Positions 20,261 through 29,573 are shown, numbered from the stretch's first letter. The stretch is 64,000 nt of DNA from Nitratireductor aquimarinus (GCF_017255295.1 NZ_JAFKDE010000002.1:124001-188000); one strand, 5' to 3'. The notes: generated by a model from the sequence alone, not told the origin. Program-made: numbers and translations.

Positions 20261-21717
20261 GCGGTTTTCTCCTCCCACCGCTCCGTATCGTTCATCGGCA
20301 CCAGGCCGGGCATCGGCAGCATGACGGTTGCGACAGTGCCGCCGCCGCTGCGCGCCTTGAGGTTTACCGCGCCCCGGTGGTAGCCAAGCAATTGCCGGCA
20401 TGTGTGAAGCCCAAGTCCGTTGCCCGCCGTCTTCCCCGTGTTTGGGGCGCGAAAGAAGCGTCGTCCCACATGGCTGAGCGCCCCTTCGGGAATGCCGATG
20501 CCGCGATCGGACACCTCCATGATGAGAAGTTTGTTGCGCGCGGAAATGGCGATCTCGACCGGTTTGTCATCGGCTGAATATTTGAGCGCATTGTCGATCA
20601 GGTTGACGATTACGGTGCGCAGCATCTCGACATCCGCCCAGTAATCGGAAACCGCCTCGACGGTCGTGAAGTGCAGTCGGTCGCCAAGACCAACCTGATC
20701 GAAATGCCGCTGGATGTCCTGTGTCAGTTCGCCGATGTCCAGCTGCTCGACCTTGAGCACGCCCTCGACCTGTCGTTCGGTCGACAAAAACCGGTCGATG
20801 AGCATGGTCATCCGGGAGACGGCGTCATCAATGCTCCTGAGGCGCTTGGTGACGGCCTCCGAGCGGCGCTTGAGCATCATCTCGAGCATCTCGCTGGCAT
20901 AGCGGATGCCGGCCAGCGGGGTGCGGAATTCGTGGCTCACCATGCGAATGAGCTGTCGCTGCTCTTCGCGCGCGGCCTTTTCCGCATCAAGGCTGGCGGA
21001 AAGTTCGCCTTCAAGCCGCCGCCGTTCGGCAACCTCACGGGCGAGCGCCGAGTTCCTGTCGCGCAGGTCGTTTGAAAGGCGCATGCCGACCATGAACAGA
21101 AGGCAGATGAAAAAGCCGACAATGAACAGATGGCCCTGGAAAAAGTACCAGGCGTTCACATCGCTCAGCAGCGCGCCATTGGCGAAAGTGTCCGGGTACC
21201 AGTAGAGCAGAAAACTCTGCAGGAGGCTTGCGCCGACATATTCCCCCAGCAAAGCGATGGTGATCCAGCGCAGGAAGGGCGGCTGGGTGCGGTCCATGTA
21301 GAGGGTCTTGATCATGACCCCCATCATGACGACGGTGAAAGCCGTGGAGGCATGAATGCGCAGTTCGAGGCGCTCGGGCGCAAGCGCGACCGCCGTGACC
21401 CAGAAAACGAGATGCACGGCCAGGCAGAAAACGCCGATCCTCAGGCATCTTGGCTGGCCGAGAAACCGGGCCATGCCATCGGCAAGCAGAACCAGCCCGA
21501 TCTTGATCATCATGTTGTCGAGCACGATGCGCAGCGCCGATGCCTCCTGACCACGCTGAAGCAGGAGAAGAAGGCCGAGCGCGATGGCCACGAAGCCGGC
21601 GGCGATGACTTTCAGCTCATAGAGATGACGCCAGGACATCCACACGAGAACCCAGGCGATTGCCTGGAGTGTCGTCGTGCAGAATTCCAGCAGCAGCAGC
21701 GTCTTGAGGTCGAGCAT
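20257..21717 (-). CDS. Multi-pass membrane sensor histidine kinase
   Basis: 486 aa. About seven hydrophobic segments fill residues 1-215 with hardly any periplasmic loop, so the signal is probably sensed in or at the membrane. A short coiled coil (ALAREVAERRRLEGELSASLDAEKAAREEQ) leads to the H-box RMVSHEFRTP with His262. The catalytic domain has the N-box (VNLIDNALKYS), G1 (VSDRGIGIP) and G2 (GNGLGLHTCRQLL). I do not recognise the input domain as a named 7TM family. Paired with the OmpR-type regulator by a 4-bp overlap. Confidence 0.9.
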   Translation of the reverse strand: MLDLKTLLLLEFCTTTLQAIAWVLVWMSWRHLYELKVIAAGFVAIALGLLLLLQRGQEASALRIVLDNMMIKIGLVLLADGMARFLGQPRCLRIGVFCLAVHLVFWVTAVALAPERLELRIHASTAFTVVMMGVMIKTLYMDRTQPPFLRWITIALLGEYVGASLLQSFLLYWYPDTFANGALLSDVNAWYFFQGHLFIVGFFICLLFMVGMRLSNDLRDRNSALAREVAERRRLEGELSASLDAEKAAREEQRQLIRMVSHEFRTPLAGIRYASEMLEMMLKRRSEAVTKRLRSIDDAVSRMTMLIDRFLSTERQVEGVLKVEQLDIGELTQDIQRHFDQVGLGDRLHFTTVEAVSDYWADVEMLRTVIVNLIDNALKYSADDKPVEIAISARNKLLIMEVSDRGIGIPEGALSHVGRRFFRAPNTGKTAGNGLGLHTCRQLLGYHRGAVNLKARSGGGTVATVMLPMPGLVPMNDTERWEEKTA

Positions 21718-22167
21718 GACCTTTGATGACGCAAGCTTTGGGCCGGTGCAAGAAGGCAGGGCCGGTGAAAACCGTCATTTCTCGTGAAGCGGCTAAAAAG
21801 CGGCGATACCTGTAAGATTTGGTCAGTATTCGTCAGAATTTGCAGGAATTCGCTGGCCGGACATGGCCCCGAAGTCGGTTTGCGCATCCTTGGGCGCCTT
21901 TTCGACGGCCTGGAGGGGCGGGTGGAGTGTGTGAGTCGCTTACGGTTTTTGGAATGCGACGCTGTCAATACGTATGGATACCAGTTTTTGAGAATAGACC
22001 AATCGACATATATCGGTTTATATTAACCGGTTGTTTAATTGTATATTTTCAAGTTTTATTTGGGTGATCAAGTATATTTAAAATTCCACATGAATTCATT
22101 GCGTGTGTGAGTCCGGTGTATTAATGGTTTGCATAGGCAAAGGATTTCAGTGGGGCTTGCTGGGGCG
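21718..22167. other. 450-bp non-coding spacer, AT-rich in its second half
   Basis: Upstream of both the kinase operon (minus) and crcB (plus). About 21950-22150 is much richer in A and T than the rest of the window and contains a CGGTT-N6-AACCG dyad at 22014-22029. No fluoride riboswitch core could be matched. An open frame at 21784-22026 looks non-coding. Confidence 0.5.
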
Positions 22168-22572
22168 ATGAATTACTTTTCTCTTGCGCTTCTTGTCGCT
22201 TTCGGCGGAGCCGTTGGCTCGGTTGGGCGCTGGTCGGTCGGGCTTCTCGCCAACCGCATCTGGGGCGATGCTTTTCCCTGGGGTACGATGATCGTCAACA
22301 TCATCGGTTCTTTCGTGATCGGTGTTGCTGTCGAGATCATATCGCGCGCCGCCGTCAGTTCTGCAGAGTGGCGGGCCCTTGTCGTTACCGGCGTTCTGGG
22401 CGGCTTCACGACATTCTCCTCGTTCTCGCTTGATACGATCCAGTTGATCGACAAGGGCGAAAGCCTTGCCGCCTTCTACTACGTCTTCATCACGATCGTC
22501 GTTTCGTTCGGATTTGCGTTCATTGGCGTGCACGCCGCCAAGTTGTATTTCAACGGAGTGCAAGCGTTTTAG
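22168..22572 (+). CDS. crcB: Fluoride ion channel CrcB/Fluc
   Basis: 134 aa from ATG 22168, with a TGGGG site just upstream. Four hydrophobic segments carry the family motifs: GGAVGSVGRW (TM1), WGTMIVNIIGSFVIG (TM2, with the Asn that lines the pore), and GVLGGFTTFSSFSLDT (TM3, with the central Na+ site and the phenylalanine box). Fluc dimers export fluoride down its gradient and protect against fluoride toxicity. It stands alone between AT-rich spacers with no partner gene. Confidence 0.93.
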   Translation: MNYFSLALLVAFGGAVGSVGRWSVGLLANRIWGDAFPWGTMIVNIIGSFVIGVAVEIISRAAVSSAEWRALVVTGVLGGFTTFSSFSLDTIQLIDKGESLAAFYYVFITIVVSFGFAFIGVHAAKLYFNGVQAF

Positions 22573-22924
22573 TATATGTATGGCGTTTTTCTGTGTTAAC
22601 CTCTGGTTAATCAATAAAAAAATGAAAAACGCTTGTATGCGTTTTGTATTCCATGGCAGGTATTAGAGGGTTTTTGAAGGAGGGTGGCTTTTACGTGGCG
22701 GCGCGACGTTCGCCTTGGGTGTTTTTACAATCAAGCGGGCTGTTTTGTCTGCTTTGAGCGATAAAAGCATTTGGGAGGTGTGTCGCTAAATCGTCGTCAA
22801 ACAGCTCTGATCCGGAAGCGTTGCGCTTTTTCTGGATCTGCGGCTGGCAGGGATTGTCTGCATGTCGGTGCCCCACCGACCTGCGCGACGTGCAAGTTTA
22901 TCCATTCTGACAGGGAAGAAGTAC
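22573..22924 (+). other. 352-bp non-coding spacer before the urease operon
   Basis: The first 120 bp are AT-rich (runs of A after ATCAAT near 22610), then composition returns to normal. It should hold the urease promoter, but I cannot assign -35/-10 boxes with confidence. No NikR-type GTATGA/TCATAC pair is visible here, unlike the spacer before nikA. Frames crossing it (for example 22771-23193) look non-coding. Confidence 0.45.
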
Positions 22925-23227
22925 ATGCACTTTACACCAAGAGAGATCGACAAGCTTCTGATTTACACGCTTGCGCAGGTCGCTCAGCAGCGGAAGGATC
23001 AGGGGCTGAAGCTCAATCACCCCGAGACCGTTTCGCTCATTTCCGTGGCCGCTCTCAACGGCGCGCGCGCCGGCAAGACCGTCGAGGAAGTGATGGAGAT
23101 CGCCCGCAAGGAGATCACCCGCGACGATGTGATGGAAGGCGTCGTCGAGATGATTCCTTTCGTGCAGGTGGAAGCCGTGTTCACCGATGGTAGCCGGCTT
23201 GTGACGATCCACGATCCTATCCAGTAG
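22925..23227 (+). CDS. ureA: Urease gamma subunit
   Basis: 100 aa, exactly the usual length, starting [18 protein letters not shown]. The ATG at 22925 has AGGGAAG eight bases upstream. Conserved blocks include [12 protein letters not shown] and [15 protein letters not shown]. Together with UreB and UreC it forms the (alpha-beta-gamma)3 nickel urease that hydrolyses urea to ammonia and carbamate in the cytoplasm. First gene of the ureABC-sORF-EFGDT cluster; ureB starts 26 bp downstream. Confidence 0.97.
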   Translation: MHFTPREIDKLLIYTLAQVAQQRKDQGLKLNHPETVSLISVAALNGARAGKTVEEVMEIARKEITRDDVMEGVVEMIPFVQVEAVFTDGSRLVTIHDPIQ

Positions 23228-23253
23228 TGCGTGCCGCGAAGGGAGCTTCTTAA

Positions 23254-23661
23254 ATGACCGAACAGAAAAAAACGCCAGTCGGCGGACTGGTGCTTGGCGA
23301 AGGCGACATTGAAATCAATGCCGGCTACCCGACCACGGACCTGAAGGTGCGCAACACGGGCGACCGTCCGATCCAGGTTGGTTCCCACTTTCATTTCTTC
23401 GAAGTGAACGCCGCTCTGGAATTCGACCGCGAGCAGGCCTTCGGAAAACGCCTGAACATCCCTGCCACGACAGCCCTGCGCTTCGAGCCGGGCGATGAAA
23501 AGGAAGTCACGCTGGTCCCGTATCAGGGCAAGCAGCGCGCCATCGGCTTCAATGGCCTCGTCAATGGCTGGGTCGGCGACGAGAGCTACGACGATTCCCG
23601 TCCGCGTCTCGCCGATGCCATGGAGCGCGTCGAGCGGTACGGCTTCAAGACGGAAAAATAA
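23254..23661 (+). CDS. ureB: Urease beta subunit
   Basis: 135 aa. Begins with a short tail and then [17 protein letters not shown]; it contains [21 protein letters not shown] and [15 protein letters not shown], the unmistakable UreB core. The C-terminal extension beyond the core ([21 protein letters not shown]) is longer than the minimal 101-106-aa Klebsiella-type subunit. Placed 26 bp after ureA and 37 bp before ureC. Confidence 0.97.
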   Translation: MTEQKKTPVGGLVLGEGDIEINAGYPTTDLKVRNTGDRPIQVGSHFHFFEVNAALEFDREQAFGKRLNIPATTALRFEPGDEKEVTLVPYQGKQRAIGFNGLVNGWVGDESYDDSRPRLADAMERVERYGFKTEK

Positions 23662-23698
23662 TCGCCCGGGCGCAATCTCGTTTTACAGGACTTATGAA

Positions 23699-25417
23699 AT
23701 GGCAAAGATTTCCAGGCAGCAGTATTCCGACCTTTACGGACCGACGACCGGCGACAAGATCCGCCTCGGTGATACCGATCTCTACATCGAGATCGAGGAA
23801 GACCTGCGCGTCTACGGTGAAGAGGCCGTCTATGGCGGCGGCAAGACGCTGCGCGACGGCATGGGCTTCGACAATGAGCTGACCAGCGCCGCCGGCGCGC
23901 CCGACCTCGTCATCACCAACGTCACCATCGTTGACGCGGTGCAGGGCGTGATCAAGGCCGATGTCGGCATCAAGAACGGTCTGGTCTGCGCCATCGGCAA
24001 GGCCGGCAACCCGGCGATCATGTCGGGCGTCACGGCCGGTCTCGCGCTTGGACCGGGCACCGATGCAATCTCCGGTGAGCACCTGATCCTCACGGCCGGC
24101 GGCATCGATGCGCACGTGCACTTCATCTCCCCGCAGCAGGCCGAGGCCGCGCTCAGCAATGGCGTGACTTCGCTGTTTGGCGGCGGCATCGGCCCCACAG
24201 ACGGCACCAATGGCACGACCATCACGCCCGGCACGTGGAACGTGGAGATGATGCTCCGCTCGTTCGACGGCTGGCCGGTCAACGCAGGCGTTCTGGGCAA
24301 GGGCAACTGCTCGACCCGTCTGCCGATGGAAGAGCAGCTGCGCGCCGGCGTCATGGGCCTCAAGATCCATGAGGACTGGGGCAGCACACCGGAAGCGATC
24401 CGCACCGCGCTCGGTGTCGCAGACGATTTCGACATCCAGGTCTGCATCCACACCGATACGCTGAACGAAGCCGGCTTCGTGGAAAACACGATCGCCGCTT
24501 TCGAGGGCCGCACGATCCACACCTACCACACGGAAGGTGCGGGTGGCGGTCACGCGCCGGACATCATCCGCGTTGCCGGGCAGTCGAACGTCATTCCGAG
24601 CTCGACCAACCCGACGCTGCCCTACGGCATCAACTCGCAGGCAGAATTGTTCGACATGACAATGATCTGCCACAACCTCAGCCCGAAGATCCCGACCGAC
24701 GTTTCGTTCGCGGAGAGCCGTGTTCGCCCGGAAACCATCGCCGCAGAGAACGTGCTGCACGATCTCGGTGCGATCTCCATCCTGTCCAGTGACAGCCAGG
24801 CCATGGGCCGTGTCGGCGAAAACTGGGTCCGCGCGATCCAGACCGCAGATCTCATGAAGAAGCGCATGGGAGCCTACGAAGGAGACACGTCCGGCAACGA
24901 CAATCAGCGCGTGCTGCGCTTTGTCTCCAAGGTCACCATCAACCCGGCCATCGCACAGGGCGTCAGCCATGTGGTGGGCTCGATTGAAGTGGGCAAGATG
25001 GCCGATCTGGTTCTCTGGGAGCCGGCATTCTTCGGCGCGAAGCCGAAGATGGTCATCAAGGGCGGTTTCGTCTCCTGGGCGCTGATGGGCGATCCGAACG
25101 CATCGCTGCCGACGCCGCAGCCGGTTCGTTACCGCCCGATGTATGGTTCGTTCGGTTCGGCGCTGCCGAAGACGCGCGTCACCTTCACGTCGCAGGCGGC
25201 TTACGAAGACGGCATTGTCGACCATTACGAGCTCAAGTCGCACGTGATTCCGGTCCACGGAACGCGCACGATCAGCAAGGACTCGATGGTTCGCAACAGC
25301 GCGCTGCCGGTGATCGAGGTGAACCCCGAAACCTTCGCGGTCACCGTCAATGGCAAGCATGCAACCATTGAGCCGGCAACCAGCCTGCCGCTGAACCAGC
25401 TCCACTTCTTCAGCTAA
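23699..25417 (+). CDS. ureC: Urease alpha subunit (catalytic, nickel-binding)
   Basis: 572 aa from ATG 23699; the longer open frame starting at 23495 overlaps ureB and is rejected. All catalytic residues are in place at +5 relative to Klebsiella numbering: nickel ligands His139, His141, carbamylated Lys222, His251, His277 and Asp365, and flap Cys324 with general acid His325. Asn follows that His (CHN) where the Klebsiella enzyme has a second His. The enzyme needs UreDEFG for nickel insertion, all encoded downstream. A strong hairpin begins 8 bp after the stop. Confidence 0.98.
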   Translation: MAKISRQQYSDLYGPTTGDKIRLGDTDLYIEIEEDLRVYGEEAVYGGGKTLRDGMGFDNELTSAAGAPDLVITNVTIVDAVQGVIKADVGIKNGLVCAIGKAGNPAIMSGVTAGLALGPGTDAISGEHLILTAGGIDAHVHFISPQQAEAALSNGVTSLFGGGIGPTDGTNGTTITPGTWNVEMMLRSFDGWPVNAGVLGKGNCSTRLPMEEQLRAGVMGLKIHEDWGSTPEAIRTALGVADDFDIQVCIHTDTLNEAGFVENTIAAFEGRTIHTYHTEGAGGGHAPDIIRVAGQSNVIPSSTNPTLPYGINSQAELFDMTMICHNLSPKIPTDVSFAESRVRPETIAAENVLHDLGAISILSSDSQAMGRVGENWVRAIQTADLMKKRMGAYEGDTSGNDNQRVLRFVSKVTINPAIAQGVSHVVGSIEVGKMADLVLWEPAFFGAKPKMVIKGGFVSWALMGDPNASLPTPQPVRYRPMYGSFGSALPKTRVTFTSQAAYEDGIVDHYELKSHVIPVHGTRTISKDSMVRNSALPVIEVNPETFAVTVNGKHATIEPATSLPLNQLHFFS

Positions 25418-25424
25418 GAGACAT

Positions 25425-25464
25425 GACGCCCGCGCAGGAGCTTCGGCTTTCCTGCGCGGGCGTC
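25425..25464 (+). terminator. 15-bp perfect hairpin after ureC (attenuator or RNA-stabilising)
   Basis: GACGCCCGCGCAGGA (25425-25439), a 10-base loop, then its perfect complement (25450-25464). There is no U-run after it, so it is not a standard intrinsic terminator. It lies between structural (ureABC) and accessory genes and could stabilise the upstream message or reduce read-through. Confidence 0.6.
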
Positions 25465-25503
25465 TCAATACCCTTCACAGAAGTCTGTTTCGGAGAAACG
25501 CCG

Positions 25504-25584
25504 ATGCAGTTTCCGCCGCAGCCCGGCGGTTTCGCGGGCATGGCGGACGAATTTTGGCGCAACCGCTACAGCATCCAGGGATAG
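25504..25584 (+). CDS. Small ORF (26 aa) between ureC and ureE
   Basis: An ATG at 25504 has GGAGAA six bases upstream, a better ribosome binding site than ureE itself has. The 26-residue product starts MQFPPQPGGFAGM, continues with ADEFWRNR and ends SIQG, with TAG at 25582-25584. The ureE ATG follows three bases later. It may be a real micro-protein or a coupling peptide that delivers ribosomes to ureE. I do not recognise the peptide. Not long enough for codon statistics. Confidence 0.45.
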   Translation: MQFPPQPGGFAGMADEFWRNRYSIQG

Positions 25585-25587
25585 AAA

Positions 25588-26160
25588 ATGATTCTTGTCG
25601 AAAATGCTCTTGGAAACCTGAACGATCCGGTCTGGCAGGAGAAGGCCAAAGACCTGCAGGTGGATTATCTGGCGCTTGAACAGTGGGAAGCCCCCAAAAG
25701 CCGTCTGCGCAAGATGAGCGAAGGCGGTGTCGAGATCGCGATTTCGCTGCCGCGTTCGCAGCACCTGCACAATGGCGACATCCTCCACCATGACGAGGCG
25801 AAGAACCTTATCGTCGTGGCCCGCATCGCGCTCAAGGAAGTGATGGTGATCGAGCTTGAGAGCCTCGAGAGCCGCACGCCGCAGGAAATCCTGAACATCT
25901 GCTTCCAGCTTGGCCATGCGCTCGGCAACCAGCACTGGCCCGCCGTGATCAAGGGAAGCACGGTCTATGTGCCGCTTTCCGTCGACCAGAAGGTCATGGC
26001 TTCGGTGATGAAGACACACGCCATTGAAGGTGTGAAGAGCCATTTTGCGCCGGGCGAGGAAATCGCCGCCAAACTGGACGCAAGCGAAGTGCGCATGCTG
26101 TTTGCCGGCGCCGACGCGACGCCGCACCACCACCACCACCACCACGTGCACGAACACTGA
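25588..26160 (+). CDS. ureE: Urease accessory protein UreE (nickel metallochaperone)
   Basis: 190 aa. The N-terminal peptide-binding domain (about 1-75) is followed by the metal-binding domain containing NICFQLGHALGNQHWP. This includes the conserved histidine that binds nickel at the dimer interface. The C-terminus carries seven consecutive histidines followed by VHEH, a His-rich tail as in Klebsiella UreE, which stores or buffers nickel. UreE delivers nickel to the UreDFG-apourease complex. Starts 3 bp after a small ORF and ends 6 bp before ureF. Confidence 0.95.
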   Translation: MILVENALGNLNDPVWQEKAKDLQVDYLALEQWEAPKSRLRKMSEGGVEIAISLPRSQHLHNGDILHHDEAKNLIVVARIALKEVMVIELESLESRTPQEILNICFQLGHALGNQHWPAVIKGSTVYVPLSVDQKVMASVMKTHAIEGVKSHFAPGEEIAAKLDASEVRMLFAGADATPHHHHHHHVHEH

Positions 26161-26166
26161 AGGCCG

Positions 26167-26889
26167 ATGGCGGATCGAAAGAAGGGGGCGAAACGCCCGA
26201 AGAATGACATGCTGCTTCTGTCGCGGCTGTTGCAATTCTCCGACTCGACGCTTCCGGTTGGTTCGTTCGCGTTTTCGAATGGCCTGGAATCGGCGCTGCA
26301 GACCGAGGTTGTCACCGATGCTGACAGCCTCCAGCGCTTCGTCGAGGTCGTTCTGCGGCAGGCGGCCCACATGGACGGGATCGCCCTGCTGCACGCGCAC
26401 CGGGCCATCACCGCGGGCGACTATGACGGCGTTCTGGCGGCAGACCAGGCATTGTGGAACCGGCGTGTCGGCGAAGAGCAGCAGCTCATGCTCGCCCGCA
26501 TGGGCCGCAAGCTTGCCGAACTGTCGCTGAAGATCAGTGCGTTTCCGCATCTCGAGCGCTGGCTGGCCGGGATCAAGGCTGGCGAAACGCCCGGCTGTTT
26601 CCCGATCGGTCAGGCCATGGCTTTTGCGCAGCTCGGCGCGGACGAGAAGCAGGCTTTCGTCGTCCATCAATATGGCGTCGCCGCGATGATCATGAGCGCG
26701 GCAGTGCGCCTCATGCGGATCGATCACCTCGATACCCAGCGCATTCTCTTTGCGGCGCAGGAAAGCGTCGAGGACGAATATGCGAGCGTCTGCGGCCTGG
26801 AGCTGGAAGAGATGTCCAGCTTCGCGCCCGTCTTCGACGTTCTGGTGGCGCATCACACGACAACACATGTCCGGCTGTTCATGAACTGA
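26167..26889 (+). CDS. ureF: Urease accessory protein UreF
   Basis: 240 aa. Recognised by LLQFSDSTLPVGSFAFSNGLE near the N-terminus and the all-helical body with LAADQALWNRRVGEE. The end is less typical of the Klebsiella form (VLVAHHTTTHVRLFMN). A basic segment of about 14 residues (MADRKKGAKRPKND) precedes the conserved core; no in-frame ATG lies closer than M15, which could be the true start. UreF bridges UreD and UreG and gates GTP-driven nickel transfer into urease. Confidence 0.94.
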   Translation: MADRKKGAKRPKNDMLLLSRLLQFSDSTLPVGSFAFSNGLESALQTEVVTDADSLQRFVEVVLRQAAHMDGIALLHAHRAITAGDYDGVLAADQALWNRRVGEEQQLMLARMGRKLAELSLKISAFPHLERWLAGIKAGETPGCFPIGQAMAFAQLGADEKQAFVVHQYGVAAMIMSAAVRLMRIDHLDTQRILFAAQESVEDEYASVCGLELEEMSSFAPVFDVLVAHHTTTHVRLFMN

Positions 26890-26916
26890 GCGGCTGGCTG
26901 AAGCAGGATTGGCAAA

Positions 26917-27567
26917 ATGAAGAAAATCACACGCATTGGCATTGGCGGTCCGGTTGGCTCCGGCAAGACGGCCGTGATCGAGACCATCACGCCGCGTTTG
27001 CTTGATCTCGGCGTGAAGCCGCTGATCATCACCAACGACGTCGTGACGACCGAAGATGCGAAGCAGGTTCGCCGCACGCTCAAGGGCATTCTCGTCGAGG
27101 AAAAGATCGTCGGTGTTGAAACCGGCGCGTGCCCGCACACGGCAGTGCGCGAAGACCCCTCGATGAACATCGCTGCCGTCGAGGAGATGGAAGAGAAGTA
27201 TCCCGACAGCGACGTGATCCTGATCGAGTCGGGCGGTGACAACCTGACGCTGACCTTCAGCCCGGCGCTTGCCGACTTCTACATCTATGTCATCGACGTG
27301 GCCGCAGGCGACAAGATCCCGCGCAAGAATGGCGCCGGTGTCTGCCAGTCCGACATTCTAGTCATCAACAAGACGGACCTCGCTCCCCATGTGGGCGCGG
27401 ACCTTGGCGTGATGGACCGCGATTCCAAGCTCATGCGCGGCAAGAAGCCGTTTGTCTTCACCAACTGCAAGACCGGTGAAGGCGTCGACGAGCTGATGCA
27501 GCTCATCATGGATATGGCGCTGTTCGACGTGAAGCCGGCAGCCAAGGCTGAAGACACGGTAGCGTAA
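26917..27567 (+). CDS. ureG: Urease accessory GTPase UreG
   Basis: 216 aa. P-loop GPVGSGKT at 11-18, the invariant nickel-binding [13 protein letters not shown] (the CPH metal motif), the Walker B/ESGGDN block and the guanine-specificity [13 protein letters not shown]. UreG dimerises on binding nickel and GTP and hydrolyses GTP to release nickel to urease. The ureG-ureD spacing is 4 bp. Confidence 0.97.
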   Translation: MKKITRIGIGGPVGSGKTAVIETITPRLLDLGVKPLIITNDVVTTEDAKQVRRTLKGILVEEKIVGVETGACPHTAVREDPSMNIAAVEEMEEKYPDSDVILIESGGDNLTLTFSPALADFYIYVIDVAAGDKIPRKNGAGVCQSDILVINKTDLAPHVGADLGVMDRDSKLMRGKKPFVFTNCKTGEGVDELMQLIMDMALFDVKPAAKAEDTVA

Positions 27568-27571
27568 CGCC

Positions 27572-28507
27572 ATGGCATTGCACGAACGCCTGCGAAGGCT
27601 CGACGATTATCGGGAGCTCAGTGGCTTCAAGACCGAACCTGCGCAGATGCGTGCTGCCGGCCCGGGAAAGATCGGGGAGCTGCGTCTGGGGTTCACCAGG
27701 CGCGGCGACCGGTCGGTCCTCTCGGACCTCTACCGCGTGGCCCCGCTGCTCGTGCAGCAGGCGCTCTACTGGGATGAGGCCATGCCGGAATTGCCGATAT
27801 GCGCGATCATCTCGGTCGGCGGCGGCATCCTGCAGGGCGACCGCTACACGATCGACATTTCGGTCGGTGAGGGGGCCTGCGCGCAGGTCACCTCGCAGGG
27901 CGCGAACCGCATTCACCAGATGGACGCCAACTATGCCTCGCAGCATCAGGAGGTTGTCGTCGGCGCGGACGCGTATCTGGAATATCTGCCGGACGTCACC
28001 ATTCCCTACCGGGATTCCCGCTTCATCAACGACACGGACCTTATCGTCGATGAGAGCGCCACGGTGATCTATGGCGAGATGATGATGACCGGCCGCAAGC
28101 ACCACCATGCAAGCGAGCGTTTCGGCCTCGATCTCCTCTCCATGTCGGTCAATGTGCGCCGCCCGGACGGGCGCAAGCTCTTCACCGAGAAGGTGCTGAT
28201 CGAAAAGGGCAACAACACCGGCGACTTCGCCGCCGTGATGCGCGGCTTCGACGCGTTTGCAAACATCATGTGCCTGACGCCGCCCGAAACGGCCGAGCGC
28301 ATCAAGGCGCGCATGGACACGAACTGGCTGGATGAGAATCCGCGCGCAATCTCCGGCGTTTCCGCGCTGCCCAACGGGGCGGGGCTGATGCTGCGCGCCG
28401 TTGGCATCGAAAGCTACGATGTGCGCCGCGAGGTCAGGCGTTTCTGGAAAGTCGTACGGGAAGAGGCTCGCGGGCGCACACTGCCCGAAGAGTTCCTTTG
28501 GCGCTAA
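27572..28507 (+). CDS. ureD: Urease accessory protein UreD (UreH)
   Basis: 311 aa. Family blocks include GGGILQGDRYTIDISVGEGA, VTSQGANRIHQMD and YLEYLPDVTIPYRDSRF. UreD is the scaffold with an internal tunnel through which nickel passes from UreG/UreF into the apoenzyme. In many bacteria ureD precedes ureA; here it comes after ureG, the order known from the Brucella ure-2 operon. It is followed 21 bp later by the urea transporter gene. Confidence 0.95.
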   Translation: MALHERLRRLDDYRELSGFKTEPAQMRAAGPGKIGELRLGFTRRGDRSVLSDLYRVAPLLVQQALYWDEAMPELPICAIISVGGGILQGDRYTIDISVGEGACAQVTSQGANRIHQMDANYASQHQEVVVGADAYLEYLPDVTIPYRDSRFINDTDLIVDESATVIYGEMMMTGRKHHHASERFGLDLLSMSVNVRRPDGRKLFTEKVLIEKGNNTGDFAAVMRGFDAFANIMCLTPPETAERIKARMDTNWLDENPRAISGVSALPNGAGLMLRAVGIESYDVRREVRRFWKVVREEARGRTLPEEFLWR

Positions 28508-28528
28508 TCAATCCGTGAGGGGGCTGCT

Positions 28529-29527
28529 GTGAACGAAAATCGGCAAGGCTTTTTATTTCAGTGCCTGCGTGGTGCAGGGCAGGTGTTCTTCATGGAGAAC
28601 GCGCTGACGGGTCTTTTGTTTCTGGTGGCGATTGCCTATGCGAGCTTCGCGGGCGGAGACTGGGCGACGACCATCGGCGCGGTTGTCGGTCTGGTGGTGG
28701 CAACACTCACGGCAAGGCTGCTTGAGTGCGACGAAGCCTCCATCACGTCCGGCCTGTTTGGCTTTAACGGCATCCTCATCGGCATCGCCATGCCGACCTT
28801 TATCACCGCATCGCCGGAACTCTGGTTCTATGTGATTGTCGGGGCGGCCATGAGCACGGTCGTGACCGCCGCCATGGGCGCGACCATCACCAAGAGCTGG
28901 GGCATTCCCGGATCGACGGGGCCGTTTGTCCTGACGGGCTGGCTGCTCATGGCGGGTGCCTATGCGTTCGGTGCGCTCGACATTGCAAGCGAACAGCCAA
29001 AACTGGTCTCCGACTATGTGCAGGGCGAGGAGATGATCCCGTCTTCGGTCGAGCTCGTTCAGATCTTCTTCCGGAACATCGGTCAGGTCTTCCTGCTTGG
29101 CAACGAGATCAGTGGCGTCATTATCCTTGTCGGTATTCTCATCGCCTCGCGGCCTGCGGGCATCGCGGCAGTGCTTGGCTCTCTGATTGCCATGATCGCC
29201 GCCATTGTCCTGCGGGCAGACCCGTCATCGGTCAGCCAGGGGCTCTTTGGTTTCAGTGCGGTGCTCACTGCCATGGCGATCGGCGTGGTGTTCCTCAAGA
29301 CATCGCCGAAGGTCATTGCCTATGCGCTTCTGGCGACGATTGTGACGGTCTTCCTGCAGGGGGCCTATGATGTGCTCATGTCGCCGCTCGGGCTGCCGTC
29401 TTTCACGGCCCCTTATGTTCTGACGCTCTATCTCTTCATCGTGCCAAAGAAGCTTCTGGCCCCGCATCCGCACAAGCGTGTGCGCGAGCATCTGGTCGGC
29501 AAGGCGGCGGACGCACCGGCGAAGTAG
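28529..29527 (+). CDS. ureT: Urea channel/transporter (UT family)
   Basis: 332 aa from GTG 28529, preceded by a GAGGGGG site. About ten hydrophobic segments in two halves, each with the UT signature: FGFNGILIGIA in the first and LFGFSAVLTAMAIG in the second. These line the two half-pores. ENALTGLLFLVAIAYAS near the N-terminus is also typical of the family. It should allow rapid passive urea entry. Co-directional and close to ureD, it completes a ureABCEFGDT arrangement like that of the Brucella ure-2 cluster. Confidence 0.9.
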   Translation: MNENRQGFLFQCLRGAGQVFFMENALTGLLFLVAIAYASFAGGDWATTIGAVVGLVVATLTARLLECDEASITSGLFGFNGILIGIAMPTFITASPELWFYVIVGAAMSTVVTAAMGATITKSWGIPGSTGPFVLTGWLLMAGAYAFGALDIASEQPKLVSDYVQGEEMIPSSVELVQIFFRNIGQVFLLGNEISGVIILVGILIASRPAGIAAVLGSLIAMIAAIVLRADPSSVSQGLFGFSAVLTAMAIGVVFLKTSPKVIAYALLATIVTVFLQGAYDVLMSPLGLPSFTAPYVLTLYLFIVPKKLLAPHPHKRVREHLVGKAADAPAK

Positions 29528-29573
29528 AGAAAACCTGTCTGGCGCACCGCGCCAGCAACGAAGCATCAGGCGC

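Noticed and set aside
21784-22026. 80-codon open frame upstream of crcB
   Set aside because: Runs into AT-rich DNA, has no ribosome binding site and no recognisable sequence; treated as spacer.
21718-22167. Fluoride riboswitch before crcB
   Set aside because: I looked for the conserved crcB RNA core (GGxGATGG followed by CTGATGA-like blocks) and could not match it. A covariance search would settle this.
23495-23698. N-terminal extension of ureC starting at 23495
   Set aside because: It lies inside ureB in another frame; conserved UreC sequence begins at ATG 23699.
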